Positions 8,185 through 16,474 of a stretch of DNA of 33,492 nucleotides are shown one piece after another. The stretch covers positions 1 through 33,492 of the forward strand of contig CAZFVY010000082.1 of assembly GCA_964522665.1 (NCBI GenBank). The letters are read 5' to 3'. The first letter of the stretch is position 1. Each line of letters begins with the position of its first letter. Source of the DNA: CAZFVY01 sp964522665 (GTDB taxonomy: Bacteria > Verrucomicrobiota > Verrucomicrobiia > Limisphaerales > CAZFVY01). Made by a program: the position numbers and the translations under genes. A model generated the notes under the pieces. The model did not search any database. It saw only the letters and a program-made list of their open reading frames with translations, and had not been told where the DNA came from.

Positions 8185-9045
8185 TTAGGGAAGCAAATCA
8201 TGCAGTTGAACTCGATTTGGGATATTACCGCCAGATTCGAACTTTCCACCCACACACGCCAGTGGGTCCGCGTCGCGCGCTTCGCGCGTGATGATGAGCG
8301 CGTCACGGTTGGCGATGCCGCGGCGTTGGTAGGTTTGGAAAAGCTCGTCGGTCATCAGCGCGAAATAGGAAACCAACCGCGAGCCGGCCGGGGTGTTCAC
8401 CCGGACCGCGATGTCGGAGGTGGTGACCGAACCGATGTGATGGCCAAGCGGCTGGCCGGCGGTGACGGCGGCGCCCACTTTCAAATTCTCCACCGGATTG
8501 ACGTGAAAGATCACGAAATGGAACGCCGGGAACCGCGATGAGTTGATACAGAGTTGAATTCCCGAGTGGGGCAGGCCCTCCGGCGTCATCCCGCAAACGG
8601 TTCCATCGACCGGCGAGACGATTTGCACTTCGGACCAAACGACGTTCGCTTTGGGCGTGAAGTAGTGCTTCATGCTCCGGCGCTTTTCGAAATCGTCCGA
8701 GTAGTCGTGGCCGGCGCCCGAGCGGAACCGGGAAATGGCGGCGATCTTCGTCAAGTCGATGTAGTTGACGGTCACGAATTGGGGGAGGCGGAGCGATCCC
8801 GCGTCGTCAGCGCCGCCGCCAGAGATTTGGTCTTTGGGCCCGACGGCAGGAGGAGTAATGCCCCGCGCGGCGTCGCCAGCGTAAGAGTTCGGTCCATTCA
8901 GCGCGTTGATTGTGAAGAGACAGATCACCGTCAAAAGGCGCGCCGCGTTTTTTTCGCGACTGGGAATCAACCAGCCACCAAAGAAAGAAGAGCATGGCGG
9001 CATTAGGAGCGACTTTGCAGGTGATGCCCTGGGTTGGATCATCAT
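8185..9045 (-). CDS. Exported protein with degenerate M23 (LytM/NlpD-like) metallopeptidase fold
   Basis: This is 286 residues from ATG 9045. Starts further in, closer to the hydrophobic stretch AARLLTVICLFTINA (residues 34-48), would give a more usual signal peptide. The mature part resembles an M23 domain. GHDYSD (residues 112-117) supplies an HxxxD pair, SPVDGTV (144-150) is the lipoyl-like beta turn, and FHVNPVENLKVGAAVTAGQPLGHHIGS (180-206) parallels the YGH...VGxxVxxGQxIG segment. Where active enzymes have HxH before the last strand, this protein has TSDIAV (209-214). It may therefore be a non-catalytic cell-wall-binding or regulatory relative, or use different ligands. It stands alone, with no operon partner visible. 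The family assignment is an inference from motif order. Confidence 0.6.
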   Translation of the reverse strand: MMIQPRASPAKSLLMPPCSSFFGGWLIPSREKNAARLLTVICLFTINALNGPNSYAGDAARGITPPAVGPKDQISGGGADDAGSLRLPQFVTVNYIDLTKIAAISRFRSGAGHDYSDDFEKRRSMKHYFTPKANVVWSEVQIVSPVDGTVCGMTPEGLPHSGIQLCINSSRFPAFHFVIFHVNPVENLKVGAAVTAGQPLGHHIGSVTTSDIAVRVNTPAGSRLVSYFALMTDELFQTYQRRGIANRDALIITREARDADPLACVGGKFESGGNIPNRVQLHDLLP

Positions 9046-9364
9046 GGAGAAACTCTCTGGTAATCAGTCGGCCCGTCAATCTGATTCCAGACGTCGCGAG
9101 AAGTCTTTTTTGAACTGCGAGCGCGGCGACAATAAGTGTTACCTCGTGGAATGGTAAGCGCCGCTAGCCTCCGGCGGGGCGGCGCGCCGGGATCCCTGAT
9201 GGGGTTCGGACGGCCGTGGCCGGCAAGAACCTTCCACGGCTCGGCGAGCCTCGCCCCACCAGTCGGGTTCGCCAGAGTGAATTCAGCGCCACATTGCGGT
9301 CGCCGGATGGCGGCTTGATTTCTCGTCGGCTTGACCTACGCTGCACGATAACGAAGTTACGATT
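9046..9364. other. Intergenic region between divergent genes, with one R1 repeat
   Basis: No gene is supported. The region separates the minus-strand M23-like gene from the plus-strand MoeZ-type gene, so it should hold both promoters. The only structured element seen is an R1 repeat at 9236-9260. The stretch just before the MoeZ-type start (9310-9360) is less GC-rich and may contain its promoter. Confidence 0.45.
9236..9260 (-). repeat. Dispersed palindromic repeat R1, copy a
   Basis: Read on the minus strand it begins GGTGGGGCGAGGCTC and ends GCCGAGCCGT. Two other copies lie at 29986-30009 and 30124-30149 and carry one extra base at the centre. The GGCTC/GAGCC arms can form a hairpin. All three copies are in non-coding DNA. 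Confidence 0.65.
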
Positions 9365-10513
9365 ATGCAATTAAGCAACGATGAAATTCGCCGGTATTCG
9401 CGCCACCTGATCCTTCCGGAAGTGGGGATGGCCGGGCAGAAGAAGATTTGCTCGACGAGCGTCCTGTGCATCGGCGCGGGCGGACTCGGCTCGCCGATCG
9501 CCATGTATCTGGCCGCGGCGGGCATCGGCAAGATCGGCATCCTGGATTTTGACACGGTCGATTACTCGAATTTGCAGCGGCAAATCCTGCACACGACGGC
9601 GGACGTCGGCCGGCCCAAGACCGAATCGGCCAAGGAAACGATCAACGGCCTCAATCCGAACTGCGAGGTCGCGGTGATCAACGCCCGTTTAAGCAGCGAA
9701 AACGCCCTCGATATCATCAACCAGTTCGACATCGTGGTGGATGGCACCGACAACTTCCCGACCCGTTACCTGACGAACGACGCGTGCGTCTTGTTGAAGA
9801 AGCCGAACATCTACGGCTCGATTTTTCGGTTCGAAGGCCAGGCGAGCGTGTTCGCCCCGCATCTCGGCGGCCCGTGCTATCGCTGCCTGTATCCCGAGCC
9901 GCCGCCGCCGGGCATGGTCCCGAGCTGCGCGGAAGGCGGCGTGCTTGGCGTGTTGCCGGGCATTATCGGATGCATTCAGGCGACGGAAATCCTGAAGCTC
10001 GCGCTTGGGAAAGGCAGTTCGCTCATCGGCCGGCTGCTCCTCTTCAACGCGCTCGAGATGAAGTTCCGCGAGCTGAAGCTCCGGCGCGATCCGCAATGCC
10101 CACTCTGCGGCGAACATCCCACCATCACCAAGCTGATCGATTATGAGCAATTCTGCGGCATACCCTCGGAGGCCCCTGTGCAAATGACCAACCCCGACGA
10201 AGTGACGGTGCAGGAGATGAAGAAAGCCCTGGACGATCCCAAGCTCAACATTCGCGTCATCGACGTGCGCGAGCCGGACGAGTACCAAATCGCCCATATC
10301 GACGGGGTGCCGCTGCTCCCGTTGAGCGCGCTCGCGCAACGTTTCACGGAGTTGGACCCCAATCAAACGCTTTACATTCATTGCAAGAGCGGCGTCCGCT
10401 CGATGAAGGCTCTGAAGTTCCTGCGGGAACAGGGGTTTAAATACGTCAAGAGCGTCAAGGGCGGCATCACCGCCTGGGCGGACGAAGTTGATTCGACGGT
10501 CGCCAAATACTGA
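9365..10513 (+). CDS. moeZ: MoeZ/MOCS3-type adenylyltransferase-sulfurtransferase (ThiF/MoeB domain plus rhodanese)
   Basis: This is 382 residues from ATG 9365. The N-terminal E1-like domain (about 1-260) has the ATP-binding loop IGAGGLGSP (36-44), the RQ...H segment after DFDTVDYSNLQ (61-71), GTDNFPTRY (127-135) and two zinc CxxC pairs (C171/C174 and C245/C248). C188 in SCAEGG matches the conserved cysteine of ThiF/MoeB relatives. The C-terminal rhodanese domain (about 280-382) carries the active-site loop HCKSGVRS with C340. Such fusions adenylate the C-terminal Gly of a ubiquitin-like sulfur carrier (MoaD, ThiS or CysO type) and then thiolate it. No carrier gene is adjacent. A link to the molybdenum hydroxylase operon 3 kb away is attractive but unproven, because the same enzyme may serve thiamine or cysteine synthesis. 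Confidence 0.88.
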   Translation: MQLSNDEIRRYSRHLILPEVGMAGQKKICSTSVLCIGAGGLGSPIAMYLAAAGIGKIGILDFDTVDYSNLQRQILHTTADVGRPKTESAKETINGLNPNCEVAVINARLSSENALDIINQFDIVVDGTDNFPTRYLTNDACVLLKKPNIYGSIFRFEGQASVFAPHLGGPCYRCLYPEPPPPGMVPSCAEGGVLGVLPGIIGCIQATEILKLALGKGSSLIGRLLLFNALEMKFRELKLRRDPQCPLCGEHPTITKLIDYEQFCGIPSEAPVQMTNPDEVTVQEMKKALDDPKLNIRVIDVREPDEYQIAHIDGVPLLPLSALAQRFTELDPNQTLYIHCKSGVRSMKALKFLREQGFKYVKSVKGGITAWADEVDSTVAKY

Positions 10514-10779
10514 GTCTCGCGTCGGACGCCAGTCGTTGCCTAACGTTTGGTTGGCTCACGAAGCAGGCTTTCCCTTCCTGCGTTCGGCGGCTAGGCGCCG
10601 ATGTGAAGGTGGCCGCGCCGCAGACCTCGCTCGCGGTCACGTCGCGGCGGTCGGCGCGAACAAATGTCACATTTCCGGCGGAGTCGCCGAATTCGCCGCG
10701 AAACGATGCGGCTCGGAGCGCCACGGCTTCGGTCGCGCGGCGGTGGGGTTCACACCTCAAAACGCGCTCGGCGCACGTT

Positions 10780-11280
10780 TCACTCCGAAATCAAGTCAGC
10801 CGTGGCCGCGGACTGGATTCGTCTGCGGGTGAGCGTCTCCAACGCCAGTTTCCACGGCTGCTCGTGCAGCCACTGGGGAATGGACTGCTCCGCAGTGTAA
10901 TGCTCGCGGTTCTGCGCGCGAAAGCTTTGGTTCTTCCGGTAGAGCGCAATCATCTCGCTGGGCGTGCATTTGAAATGCCGTTTGAAGCGGTGGAGGAAGT
11001 GGGCCTTGCTCTTGAATTGCAATTCAAAACAGGCTTCCTTGATCGACCGCCCCTCCGCCAGGAGCCGGAAGGCGTCCCACATGCGGACCTGATGCATCCA
11101 AAAGCCGGGGTTGAAGCCGAAATTCTCCAGGAAGAAATGATCGAGCCAGCGCCGCGTCACCCCGCAATGCGCCGCGAGGCGCGCGGCGTCATAACCGGCC
11201 CGGCGAGCGAGGCCGAGCCAGTCATCAATCAGGTCGAGGCGACTTTGCATTGCGATTAAACGACCGGTCGCGATTCTCAT
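10780..11280 (-). CDS. AraC-type helix-turn-helix regulator (DNA-binding domain only)
   Basis: About 166 residues from ATG 11280; the frame extends upstream to a TTG at 11319, and a later ATG at 11250 is also possible. It contains two helix-turn-helix units. The first lies around DAARLAAHCGVTRRWLDHFF and the second around SIKEACFELQFKSKAHFLHRFKRHF, which has the AraC hallmark F-x-x-x-S-x-F spacing and ends in TPSEM. There is no sizeable ligand-binding domain, so it resembles the short AraC proteins. It follows the secreted-protein gene at 11463-12158 on the same strand with a 182-base gap. Its target is unknown. Confidence 0.72.
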   Translation of the reverse strand: MRIATGRLIAMQSRLDLIDDWLGLARRAGYDAARLAAHCGVTRRWLDHFFLENFGFNPGFWMHQVRMWDAFRLLAEGRSIKEACFELQFKSKAHFLHRFKRHFKCTPSEMIALYRKNQSFRAQNREHYTAEQSIPQWLHEQPWKLALETLTRRRIQSAATADLISE

Positions 11281-11462
11281 CCGCTGCGGTCCCGAAACCG
11301 GCACGCCGGGCTTGCTCAACTGGCTCCCTTAACAACTCCCCAGCCCTGACCGCTTTCCGCCGAATACCCACGGCGCGGCCAGCGCCACCGCGAAGACGCG
11401 CCCCAACGAATCGCGCATCCGGGAATCCCGCCCTGAGACCACGATGGAAAGTCGGCCGCCCT

Positions 11463-12158
11463 CTAAATTTTCGGTTTTCCGATATACACCAAGTCGAAAA
11501 CGATCTCGGTTTTCTGGTCGCCGACCGCGGCCGGAAGCTTCACGAGGATGCTCTTATGATCCGCGGCGGGCTCGTTCAGCCGCGGAAATTCGCCGGCGTC
11601 CGAGGCCGCTGGCCGCAGGCCAAGGATCATCGGATGTCCCGTCGCGGTGTCCTTGCCGCTCGCCTTCACGAGGGCATTGAAATTCGGCAGGCCATCGAGT
11701 TTGGTATCGCGTTTGATCGGCGTCAGCACGGCGAAGTAGGGATAATCCGCGGTCCCAAGGTGGTCGCCATCCTGCGGCTGCAAGCCGAGCCGCATCGTAT
11801 AGACTCCCGCGAGAATATCGTTGTTGCGGTAGTCGTGTTGGTCGCTCCGCACCGCCACGGCGCCGAGCAGCGTGGTTTCCTTGATATTCGCGAGGCCTTT
11901 GGTCGCCGCTTCCGGTTTCGACTTGAGCGGCGCTTCGGCGCAGAGCCAAAACTCGTAAACTGGCTTGTCCCCATCGAGAAGTTGGAGCGCCTTGGTTTGG
12001 AGCTTGGAACGGATTGACTCGTCGATTTCTTTCGGCGCTTCGGTCGCCGCGGTTTTCAACGTGAATTCGGCGCTCAACGCCGGCCAGGCGACCAACACTG
12101 CGAAGGCCAAGATCAATTTATTTGCGCTGAGAAGGATTTTCGAGTGAACCATCGGCAT
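11463..12158 (-). CDS. Secreted protein of unknown function
   Basis: This is 231 residues from ATG 12158, with a second in-frame ATG two codons later. Residues 5-30 form a signal peptide (KLILAFAVLVAWPALSA followed by E). The mature protein has no Cys pairs or repeats of note. Segments such as DYRNNDILAGVYTMRLGLQPQDGDHLGTADYPYF suggest a beta-rich fold of the kind seen in small uncharacterised periplasmic proteins of Planctomycetes and Verrucomicrobia. It sits downstream of the DUF1326 gene on the same strand with about 195 bases between them. No catalytic motif is recognised and no function is proposed. Confidence 0.75.
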   Translation of the reverse strand: MPMVHSKILLSANKLILAFAVLVAWPALSAEFTLKTAATEAPKEIDESIRSKLQTKALQLLDGDKPVYEFWLCAEAPLKSKPEAATKGLANIKETTLLGAVAVRSDQHDYRNNDILAGVYTMRLGLQPQDGDHLGTADYPYFAVLTPIKRDTKLDGLPNFNALVKASGKDTATGHPMILGLRPAASDAGEFPRLNEPAADHKSILVKLPAAVGDQKTEIVFDLVYIGKPKI

Positions 12159-12352
12159 AGCTTCTAAGTTATGGGTGAAAAGATTAGCGCTGACGCGCGC
12201 CGGTTGGAAGCGTGAAGCGACTTAAGGCGCCAAACTCGAGAGTCGGGGACTTCGCGTATTATGGTCTCTGGAAATCAGCCCGACATCGTGTTGATTCTCC
12301 CACCACAGGACGCCGACGCCTCGGACGTTCGGCGCCGAAATCACCCGGCCGA

Positions 12353-13033
12353 TTAGCGGGCGAAAGTGCCCGTGAACGCGTTGCGCTGGCCGACGCCTTG
12401 CCAGGTGATGTTCAAGCCGTCCCCTTTATACGAGGAAAGTTCCGTAAACGCCGGGGCGGCGCCTTGGACGGCGGTCAACGGCGGGTAATAAGTGTCTTCA
12501 TTGCCGCAAAGGTGATCGGCGCCCCCCAAACAACGGGTCGAAATCTCAACGAGTCCATCGGCGGTGACGCGTCCGCAACCGCCCTTCGAGCATTCGCCGA
12601 GCGCGACGCTGAGCGCGGCGCTTTTAACCGCGACGACATCATCAATAAGCTTGCCACCCAGGACGCGCGCCATATCGGTCAGCGCCGCCTTCTGTTTGGC
12701 GTCGGCGCGGGAATCGACAATAAGGACAACCTTCCCTTGACGCGGTTCATAACGCAAATCTCCGAGCGTGCCATTGGCATGGACCACCGCGATCACACTC
12801 AAACCATCAAGCGAAGTCCCCTGCCAGTCCCCCTTGCCCACCGACCAAACCAGAATGCCTTCCTTGCCAGACGTGCCCATTTCCGAATTCGCGAAGCATG
12901 GCCCCGTGTAAACGTCGCACGAACGGACTTCCAAATAGTCACCGCGAATGGACGGCGCCGACGGACTTTTGGCCGACAAAGGTGAGGTAGCCGCCGCGAA
13001 CGCGACCGCCAGGAACGCCAAGCTAATCTTCAT
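12353..13033 (-). CDS. DUF1326 family secreted protein
   Basis: This is 226 residues from ATG 13033 with a signal peptide ending around PLSA-K (residue 21). The start of the mature protein, GDYLEVRSCDVYTGPCFANSEMG, matches the opening of DUF1326 proteins, which carry a conserved Cys pair here. It is followed by EGILVWSVGKGDWQGTSLDGL and a later Cys-containing block (GECSKGGCG). The family is uncharacterised, and other members often neighbour DUF2182 membrane proteins, which are absent here. The conserved cysteines make a metal-related or redox role possible, but that is a guess. It is the first gene downstream of the molybdenum hydroxylase operon on the same strand, about 100 bases after the Cys-rich gene. 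Confidence 0.75.
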   Translation of the reverse strand: MKISLAFLAVAFAAATSPLSAKSPSAPSIRGDYLEVRSCDVYTGPCFANSEMGTSGKEGILVWSVGKGDWQGTSLDGLSVIAVVHANGTLGDLRYEPRQGKVVLIVDSRADAKQKAALTDMARVLGGKLIDDVVAVKSAALSVALGECSKGGCGRVTADGLVEISTRCLGGADHLCGNEDTYYPPLTAVQGAAPAFTELSSYKGDGLNITWQGVGQRNAFTGTFAR

Positions 13034-13138
13034 ACGTGATGCCTTTCGCAGGCCACGCGGTCATCGCCGCGGAGCGCCGCCATGCCGGTTCTGAATCGCG
13101 CGCGTGATTTCAGGCTGCGCCCCGATCCGAACCGTCTG

Positions 13139-13348
13139 TCATACTACATGGCAAGCCCGGCCTTCGCAACATTCAGACTTGCCGACCGGCTGCCCGTCCG
13201 GGCCGAAGTTCTCGTGCGTCTTGAGGCACCAATGGATGCCACTGGCGCACGGATCATCTTCCGCGGTGTCAGCCTGATAATACATCTCTTTATTGCGGAG
13301 ATGCTTGCAGGGAAGGCGAACACTAAAGGCGTTTTCGGAGGTTTGCAT
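13139..13348 (-). CDS. Small Cys-rich protein, last gene of the molybdenum hydroxylase operon
   Basis: This is 69 residues from ATG 13348, only four bases after the stop of the FAD-subunit gene, so the two are almost certainly co-transcribed. It has six cysteines (C14, C34, C41, C60, C61, C66), His at 16, 39 and 67, and a striking WCLKT...FGPDGQPVG...CC core. It has no signal peptide or membrane segment. The spacing (CKH near the start, a CC pair and a final C-H) looks like a metal- or Fe-S-binding miniprotein. Similar small proteins seem familiar from related bacteria, but I cannot name a family. Its position suggests a role with the hydroxylase, such as cofactor handling, subunit maturation or electron transfer. 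This is inference. Confidence 0.7.
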   Translation of the reverse strand: MQTSENAFSVRLPCKHLRNKEMYYQADTAEDDPCASGIHWCLKTHENFGPDGQPVGKSECCEGRACHVV

Positions 13349-13352
13349 ATCT

Positions 13353-14336
13353 TTACGCGGCGACGCCGGCGGCCGCCAGCACCGCGCGTTTGACGGCGGT
13401 TTTGACGAGTTGCAATTTATACCCATTGCCACTAAGCGGGCGCGCTCCCTCGGTGGCGGCCTGCCCGCATAATTCGGCGCCGGCGACATCCACCTTCGAG
13501 CCGTTCAAGACCTTCTCCGCGGAGATCGCGGGCCACGGAACCGGCGCGACGTGACCGAGCACGACCTGGAGGTCCGACACCACGCCATCCTTCAGATTGA
13601 ACGCCACGGACGCCGTGACGTACGGCCAGTCAAAACCGTGGCGATGCCGAACCTCATAGGTGGCGTTCTTCAACTTCTTCACGGGCACGTGAATTTCGGT
13701 GAGGATTTCCCCCGGTTGCAAAGCGGTCTCCCGGTCGCTCTCCGTCTTGGGCGTCTGGAAAAACTCCACCGCGGGAATCTCCCGCAGTTTCTCCTGGCGC
13801 CCAGTCACGATGACCGTTGCGCCCAGCGCGATCAGCCCAGGGCCGAGGCTTGAAGGGCTGACGAAATAGGCCGGGCCGGAATTACCAAAAATCGCGTGGT
13901 AGCGATTGTCGCCGTCGGGAATCAACGAGGCGCCGTCCAACTGTCCCAGAACGCCATGTCCGTTGCGGAAGTACCAGCAGCGGGGACGCTGGCAAAGGTC
14001 GCCGCCGACGGTACCGGCGGCGAGAATCTGGGGGCTGCCGATGCCCTTCACGGCGGTGACAAGCGCCGGGAAATTCTCCTTCACGGCCGGGTGCGCCGCA
14101 AATTCCGCGAGCGTCGTCATCGCGCCGACGCGGATCTGCGCCGGCTCGGCTTTGATCCCACGGAGCGCGCCGATATTTTTCAGGCTCACCACGCGTTTCG
14201 GGGCCACGATATTTTGTTTCAGGCAAGTCACCAAGTCGGTCCCGCCGGCCAGAATCTCCGCCTCACCCCATTTATCGGCGAGCAGGTCAGCCGCCTCTTT
14301 CGTCGTTCGAGGCGCCGCGTATTCGAATGATTTCAT
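13353..14336 (-). CDS. FAD-binding subunit of xanthine/aldehyde dehydrogenase-type molybdenum hydroxylase (PaoB/YagS-like)
   Basis: This is 327 residues from ATG 14336, overlapping the end of the molybdopterin-subunit gene by ATGA. The N-terminal FAD domain has AEILAGGTDLV (residues 26-36) and AAGTVGGDLCQ (106-116), the two pyrophosphate-binding loops of the CoxM family. The insertion QRPRCWYFRNG followed by GDNRYHAIFGN places it with the PaoB/YagS branch, whose insertion normally binds an extra 4Fe-4S cluster. Here only C115 and C120 remain in that insertion, and the stretch between them and GDNRYHAIF (residues 127-141) has no cysteine, so the cluster is probably missing. It shuttles electrons from the Fe-S subunit to an acceptor. 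Confidence 0.88.
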   Translation of the reverse strand: MKSFEYAAPRTTKEAADLLADKWGEAEILAGGTDLVTCLKQNIVAPKRVVSLKNIGALRGIKAEPAQIRVGAMTTLAEFAAHPAVKENFPALVTAVKGIGSPQILAAGTVGGDLCQRPRCWYFRNGHGVLGQLDGASLIPDGDNRYHAIFGNSGPAYFVSPSSLGPGLIALGATVIVTGRQEKLREIPAVEFFQTPKTESDRETALQPGEILTEIHVPVKKLKNATYEVRHRHGFDWPYVTASVAFNLKDGVVSDLQVVLGHVAPVPWPAISAEKVLNGSKVDVAGAELCGQAATEGARPLSGNGYKLQLVKTAVKRAVLAAAGVAA

Positions 14337-16474
14337 GCTGCGCCCCTCCCTTTCGATAACGCGGTAATAACCCGGTCCGGCGTGAGCGGGAGATACGGAA
14401 CCCGCACGCCGCAGGCGTTGGCGACGGCGTTCGCGATCGCCGCGCCGGGTGAAACCGCGGGCGGCTCGCCGAGTCCGATGACGCCACGATCGTCATAACC
14501 TTTGCCCGTCATCATATGCACCTTGAGTTTGCCGACGTCCGTCAGGCCGGCCAACCGGTAGAACTCCATGTCGGCGTTAAGCATCCGACCGGTCTTGGCG
14601 TCGTAAACGGCCTCTTCGAAGAGCGCCCAGGTGATGCCCATGATCATCGCGCCATAGACCTGGCTTTCGGCCAACTTGAGGTCGATTATCAGACCGCAAT
14701 CTTGCACCGCGACGAATTCGTTCATCGTCACGATACCCGTTTCGGTATCCACGGAAACATCCGCCATCTGCACGCCCCCAACCCCCTGGCTGATGAGCTT
14801 GGCCTTTTCGCTTTCGCCGGGAACGTTCGCCCCGCGCTTCGTGATCGGATTCGGCCCGAGCAACGCGCAGGCGCGTTTCCAGGAAATGGCGTGCGACGTT
14901 TTGTCGATCTGGCGAATCTGACCGCCGACGGCTTCAAGGGAATCGGCAGGAACGCCGAGCGGCTTCGCCGCGGCGTCCAAGAGCGCGTTGAGCGCGGCCG
15001 TGGCCGCCATTCGTGAGGAAACGGAAATGCCGCCAATCGTCGTGCTGCCGCCCGAGGCGCCGGAGGCCGGGTATTCGCTCTTGCCGAGTTTGACGTCAAT
15101 CGCGGTGTGCGGCAGGCCGAGGGTTTCGCCGACCACGATCGCGATCGCGGTGCGCGTTCCGACGCCGAGGTCTTGCGAACCGATCTTGGCCTCGACCGAA
15201 CCGTCCGGCTGAATCGTGACGTCGCATTCGGATGGATGACCCATGCCACCCCAAGTATGGAGCGAGATGCCGAGACCGCGTTTGACCGGTCCGGCGGTTT
15301 TATCGCCGCGGGGATGAGCCTTTTTGCGGTAATCGATGAGATTGGCGGCGATTGTCAACTCCTCCGCATAAACGTCGGGACGATCCGTGAGCGGCAGGTT
15401 GTGCATGAAGAACTCGAGCGAATCGATCCCCATCGCCGCCGCGGCGTCGTCCAGGGCGGACATCGTGAGGAAACAGCCCTGCGGGTGATTCGGCGCGCGC
15501 CAGGCGCGTTGTCCGCCGCGATTGGTCCGAATGCCCTTCCCGATCAGACGCTGGTTCGCGACCTTGGAAAAAACGTAGGGAACCGGCGGTGGTTGATAGC
15601 CGCCATTGCCGCCCGTGCCCCATACTTCCGCGTCCACGGCTTTGATGGTGCCGTCTTTCGCAAGGCCAACTTTGATCTTCGCGTAAGCCGAGGGCCGATT
15701 ACCCGCGGTCGCCAACTCCAGATCGCGCTCCAGCATCAATTTCACCGGCCGGCCCGTCTTCTTCGACAACGCGGCTCCGATCGTCCCCCACTTGTCGTAA
15801 TTAAACTTCGAGCCAAAGCCGCCGCCCATGTACTGGCAGTCCACATGGATTTTGTTCTGCGGAATATCGACGGCGTCGCCCAGGCGGTCACTGTAACGGG
15901 AGACATTTTGCGTGGAAGGCCAGATGTAAAGCTCGCCGTCCTTGACCGACGTCACCTGCCCGTGCGATTCGAGGCAGCAATGGGTGATGACCGGCAAGCC
16001 GTATTCCCCCTGCGTAATATTGGTGTCCGGCTCGGCGAATGCCTTGTCCACGGAACCATTCTCGCGTTTCGAGGGCTGGCCGGTCGATAGCTCAGCTTTG
16101 TTGTCCAAGACCTGATGCGGCTTGGGCGTGTACGCGACCTTCACCAGGCGAGCCGCTTCTTGCGCGGCCTCCTCGGTTTCGGCGGCCACCGCCGCCACAA
16201 TCTGGCCGACGTATTGAGCTTCGCTCCCGCCCGTTTTGTCATCCGTCCAAATCGAGACGACGCCGGGAACGGCGGCCGCCGCGGTGGTGTCGATCTCGCC
16301 GATTTCGGCGCGGGCGTAAGGGCAGACGACCAATTTGGCCCACAACATGCCGGGCAGATTTTGGTCAAAAGAATATTTCGCGGCGCCCGTGGCCTTGACC
16401 GGACCATCCACGCGTTCGATGCGTTTGCCAATCAGCGAACGCTTGTCCGCCGCGGGCCAATCTACTTTTGCCAT
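14333..16474 (-). CDS. Molybdopterin-binding catalytic subunit of xanthine/aldehyde dehydrogenase family
   Basis: This is 713 residues from ATG 16474, whose first base overlaps the stop of the 2Fe-2S gene (TAATG). A longer frame upstream would run into that gene. Typical molybdenum hydroxylase elements are visible: the GGGFGSKF loop (residues 217-224), the RAWRAPNHPQG segment (323-333) that replaces the common MRAPG, IGSQDLGVGTRTAIA (431-445), SGGSTTIGG (474-482), and the catalytic glutamate E670 in GLGEPPAVSPG. Length matches the family (about 700-780). The protein has no signal of its own and should be exported folded with the Tat-targeted 2Fe-2S partner. It hydroxylates an aldehyde or N-heterocycle using water. 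The substrate is not predictable; PaoC-like aldehyde oxidation is the likeliest guess. Confidence 0.9.
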   Translation of the reverse strand: MAKVDWPAADKRSLIGKRIERVDGPVKATGAAKYSFDQNLPGMLWAKLVVCPYARAEIGEIDTTAAAAVPGVVSIWTDDKTGGSEAQYVGQIVAAVAAETEEAAQEAARLVKVAYTPKPHQVLDNKAELSTGQPSKRENGSVDKAFAEPDTNITQGEYGLPVITHCCLESHGQVTSVKDGELYIWPSTQNVSRYSDRLGDAVDIPQNKIHVDCQYMGGGFGSKFNYDKWGTIGAALSKKTGRPVKLMLERDLELATAGNRPSAYAKIKVGLAKDGTIKAVDAEVWGTGGNGGYQPPPVPYVFSKVANQRLIGKGIRTNRGGQRAWRAPNHPQGCFLTMSALDDAAAAMGIDSLEFFMHNLPLTDRPDVYAEELTIAANLIDYRKKAHPRGDKTAGPVKRGLGISLHTWGGMGHPSECDVTIQPDGSVEAKIGSQDLGVGTRTAIAIVVGETLGLPHTAIDVKLGKSEYPASGASGGSTTIGGISVSSRMAATAALNALLDAAAKPLGVPADSLEAVGGQIRQIDKTSHAISWKRACALLGPNPITKRGANVPGESEKAKLISQGVGGVQMADVSVDTETGIVTMNEFVAVQDCGLIIDLKLAESQVYGAMIMGITWALFEEAVYDAKTGRMLNADMEFYRLAGLTDVGKLKVHMMTGKGYDDRGVIGLGEPPAVSPGAAIANAVANACGVRVPYLPLTPDRVITALSKGRGAA

